Assembly: GCA_905373325.1 (NCBI GenBank)
Contig: CAJPTB010000087.1
Location: 1 to 7,379 of the forward strand
Length of the DNA stretch: 7,379 bases
Direction of reading: 5' to 3'
Source of the DNA: an uncultured Ancrocorticia sp.
GTDB lineage: Bacteria > Actinomycetota > Actinomycetes > Actinomycetales > Actinomycetaceae
The first letter of the stretch is position 1. The number at the start of each line of letters is the position of its first letter. Under the pieces are notes generated by a model, which was not told where the DNA came from, ran no database searches, and was given only the letters and a program-made list of their open reading frames with translations. A program made the position numbers and the translations under genes. Below are positions 5,956 to 7,379 of this stretch, in pieces.

Positions 5956-6774
5956 TTAAAAGACGGTGGCCACGAAGGCCAGCGAGGTGAGGACTTCGCC
6001 CAGGCCGATGGCTTTGACGCTCAGGGGTCTGCCCGCGCGTCCGAGGAGCGGCACGACGACGGCGCGGATCGCGATGGCGAGCCACACGGCTGCGTGAATC
6101 CAGCCGAGCTCCCCGCGCCATGCGAGAACGAACGCAGCCGCCGCCCACAAGGCGTGCCACAGGACGGATGCGGCGAGGTAGACGTTCGAGCCGCGCTCGC
6201 GGATGTTCGTTTTGACATAGAAAAGCGTTCCGGCGAAGTACCCGAAGAAGAGGGCGGTCAACAGCCAGGCTCGGGGCGAGGCGGCGAACCCGGGGGCGCC
6301 GTCGCCCGCAATGTCGAACATCACAGGGATCATGAGACAGGCGGCGACGATAGTGTCGAGGCCCGAAATCAGCGAACGCTCGTCGCGTTTCCACGCCTCC
6401 CACGCCGCGACGGCCACCAGCGGCGAAAAGACGAGCGCCCACCGCCACAAATAGGGTGCGCTGACGAGCGAAGCCAAGCCCAAAGCCGCGACGATCAGCC
6501 CGTAGAGCCGCACCGGCGGGAAGTAGCGTTTCTTGCATCTGGATTTGAGCCACACCGTGGCGCTGTAAAAAAGGAAGTATCCGACGAACCAGAGCGCGAA
6601 GACCACGATCTCGACAGGCCGAAAGCCGCCTTCGACGACGCCGACCAAGGGGGGAATCGTCACCATCGCCCACGCGCCATGGTATTGCGGAATCCACAGC
6701 CTCGCGTTGCGCCGCTTCTTGCGTTTCTTGCGCGAAGTTCCAGGCGAGGCTTTGCCGACGGTCGTGGAAGTCAT
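5956..6774 (-). CDS. YwiC-like integral membrane protein
   Basis: The 272-residue protein opens with a strongly basic cytoplasmic tail (SRKKRKKRRNARLW, 14-27). It continues with PQYHGAWAM (29-37), the signature near the start of YwiC-like proteins. About eight hydrophobic segments follow (roughly 36-50, 54-74, 90-106, 110-126, 139-155, 168-186, 200-219, 225-244), with a short one at the end. FYVKTNIRERG (185-195) between helices is another conserved loop. Molecular function is not established; in B. subtilis ywiC lies near the nitrate-respiration cluster, which hints at anaerobic or respiratory physiology but proves nothing here. I chose the ATG at 6774 over the TTG at 6780 because TAGACT ends exactly six bases before it, implying a leaderless mRNA, and no Shine-Dalgarno is present. 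An iron-box-like dyad lies upstream, suggesting iron control. It is convergent with pat. Confidence 0.88.
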   Translation of the reverse strand: MTSTTVGKASPGTSRKKRKKRRNARLWIPQYHGAWAMVTIPPLVGVVEGGFRPVEIVVFALWFVGYFLFYSATVWLKSRCKKRYFPPVRLYGLIVAALGLASLVSAPYLWRWALVFSPLVAVAAWEAWKRDERSLISGLDTIVAACLMIPVMFDIAGDGAPGFAASPRAWLLTALFFGYFAGTLFYVKTNIRERGSNVYLAASVLWHALWAAAAFVLAWRGELGWIHAAVWLAIAIRAVVVPLLGRAGRPLSVKAIGLGEVLTSLAFVATVF

Positions 6775-6810
6775 GGTCAAAGTCTACCGTCCGGGACCCG
6801 AAGGAGGTAA
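6775..6810 (-). promoter_or_regulatory. Leaderless promoter of the YwiC-like gene
   Basis: On the minus strand TAGACT (6786-6781) is a TANNNT -10 followed by six bases and the ATG. TTACCT (6810-6805), 18 bases further up, is a passable -35 and overlaps the iron-box-like site. The absence of a Shine-Dalgarno agrees with leaderless translation. Confidence 0.6.
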
Positions 6811-6821
6811 GGCAAACCTAA
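6803..6821. promoter_or_regulatory. DtxR/IdeR-like iron box
   Basis: GGAGGTAAGGCAAACCTAA matches the 19-bp actinobacterial iron-box consensus TWAGGTTAGSCTAACCTAA at 15 positions, including both AGGT and ACCT half-site cores. It overlaps the candidate -35 of the YwiC-like gene, where an iron-loaded repressor would block transcription. The AAGGAGGT at its left edge resembles a Shine-Dalgarno, but no start codon follows on the plus strand. Confidence 0.6.
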
Positions 6822-6877
6822 TCGTCTCGGTTTGGGCGGGGGCAGCCGTCCCGACCCGGAGGAGCGTGCCGAGGGCC

Positions 6878-6982
6878 GGAAAGCCGGTCAAAAAGCCGGG
6901 CACGGCTCGGAAAGCCGGTCGGAAAACCGGTCAAAAAGCCAGGCACGAGCCGGAAAGCCGGGCACGGCTCGGAAAGCCGGTC
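6878..6982. repeat. Interleaved 12/19-bp repeat array
   Basis: Twelve-base units (GGAAAGCCGGTC) at 6878, 6909, 6921 and 6971 mix with 19-base units (a GGAAAGCC or AAAAAGCC start and a GGCACGGCTC-type end) at 6890, 6933 and 6952. The order is 12-19-12-12-19-19-12. A related sequence continues to about 7015 and overlaps the last codons of the minus-strand gene, whose stop is at 6992-6994. Confidence 0.85.
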
Positions 6983-6991
6983 GGAAAGCGC

Positions 6992-7379
6992 TCAGAAAAG
7001 CCGGGCCGCGGCTCGCTTGAGCTGGAATCCCTTGCCGGAGAGCTCGCTGGTGCAGGTGATCCCTTGCTCCTGGGAGACGGAACACCAGATTCCGTTGTGG
7101 GAGACGGTTGAGCCGTAGGCGACCTGGATGGAGGAGTTGAGCGCCGAATTGCAGTCGGCCGTCGCCTCCTTCGCCTGGCTCAGATGGTAGGTGGCCGTTT
7201 TGTTCTCACAGCCGTCGGGAGAGGGATAGTCGTAGATGTAAATCGAGCAGGAGACGCTCTCGTCGTCGTCGTCGAACTTGCAGCGGATGTTGTGCTTCCC
7301 GGTGGTGAACTCGGTTACGTCTTTGGCGCCGCTGGGGGCGGGGCTCGCAAGATGCCACCACGAGCGGTCCGAGGCGAGG
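6992..7379 (-). CDS. Secreted Cys-rich hypothetical protein, C-terminal part
   Basis: Reading the minus strand from the right edge gives about 128 codons ending at TGA 6994-6992; the start is outside the window. The visible part runs SDRSWWHLASP, a CKF / VSCSIY / DGC pattern, then NSSIQVAYGS, GIWCSV, ITCTSELSGKGFQL and a terminal AAARLF. Six regularly placed Cys (RCKF, VSC, DGC, ADC, WC, TC) suggest disulfides and export. The arrangement of short beta strands (W-x-L-ASP, x-C-x, SC-x-I, AYG, G-x-x-C, GF-x-L-x-R) recalls the C-terminal domain of many actinobacterial secreted or lipid-anchored hypothetical proteins of unknown function. The last few codons merge into the 12/19-bp array, so the C-terminus may have been altered by repeat spread. 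Confidence 0.75.
   Translation of the reverse strand, partial: LASDRSWWHLASPAPSGAKDVTEFTTGKHNIRCKFDDDDESVSCSIYIYDYPSPDGCENKTATYHLSQAKEATADCNSALNSSIQVAYGSTVSHNGIWCSVSQEQGITCTSELSGKGFQLKRAAARLF

Noticed and set aside
6094..6810. 238-codon plus-strand frame opposite the YwiC-like gene
   Set aside because: Antisense shadow; product is charged and featureless, while the minus-strand product has family motifs and membrane segments.
6801..6810. AAGGAGGTAA as a plus-strand ribosome binding site
   Set aside because: No start codon at a usable distance downstream and no coding frame follows; better explained as part of the iron-box-like dyad.

Overview
The window looks like chromosomal DNA from a high-GC actinobacterium. 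The evidence is G+C-rich third codon positions in most genes, a Corynebacterium/Mycobacterium-type Pat/HisC2 aminotransferase, a DUF1023-type alpha/beta hydrolase, a YwiC-like membrane protein, a DtxR/IdeR-like iron box, and promoters whose -10 box sits six bases from the ATG (leaderless mRNAs). Something near Actinomycetaceae is plausible, but no marker present settles genus or family.

Layout from left to right. (1) Positions 1-2691, plus strand: the 3' part of a DUF1023 alpha/beta-hydrolase gene with a helical N-terminus and clearly lower GC than the rest. It is followed by a small LppA-like gene whose frame runs on about 180 codons past the recognisable domain and stops inside a perfect 18-bp inverted repeat. 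(2) Positions 2692-3070: no gene; two families of short tandem repeats and two long hairpins. (3) Positions 3071-3902, minus strand: a TipA-type MerR regulator, with a tipA-like dyad operator sitting in its own promoter. (4) Positions 4087-4485, minus strand: a small four-helix membrane protein (YvlD / phage-holin-4_2 family) with a leaderless promoter. (5) Positions 4545-4694: six-unit repeat array, then pat (4719-5774, plus). (6) Positions 5775-5955: a 24-bp repeat array and hairpins between convergent genes. (7) Positions 5956-6821, minus: YwiC-like membrane protein, leaderless, with an iron-box-like site upstream. (8) Positions 6878-6982: 12/19-bp repeat array running up to the 3' end of a secreted Cys-rich protein gene that leaves the window at the right edge (minus).

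The genes do not form one pathway. The hydrolase/LppA-like pair could be a functional unit. The MerR gene is probably autoregulated. The holin-like gene, pat and the YwiC-like gene appear to be separate transcription units. The most unusual aspect is that most of the gaps carry their own, different, locally homogenised short tandem repeat with a period near 24 bp (or 12/19, 21 or 33). No RNA gene, IS element or CRISPR array was recognised.
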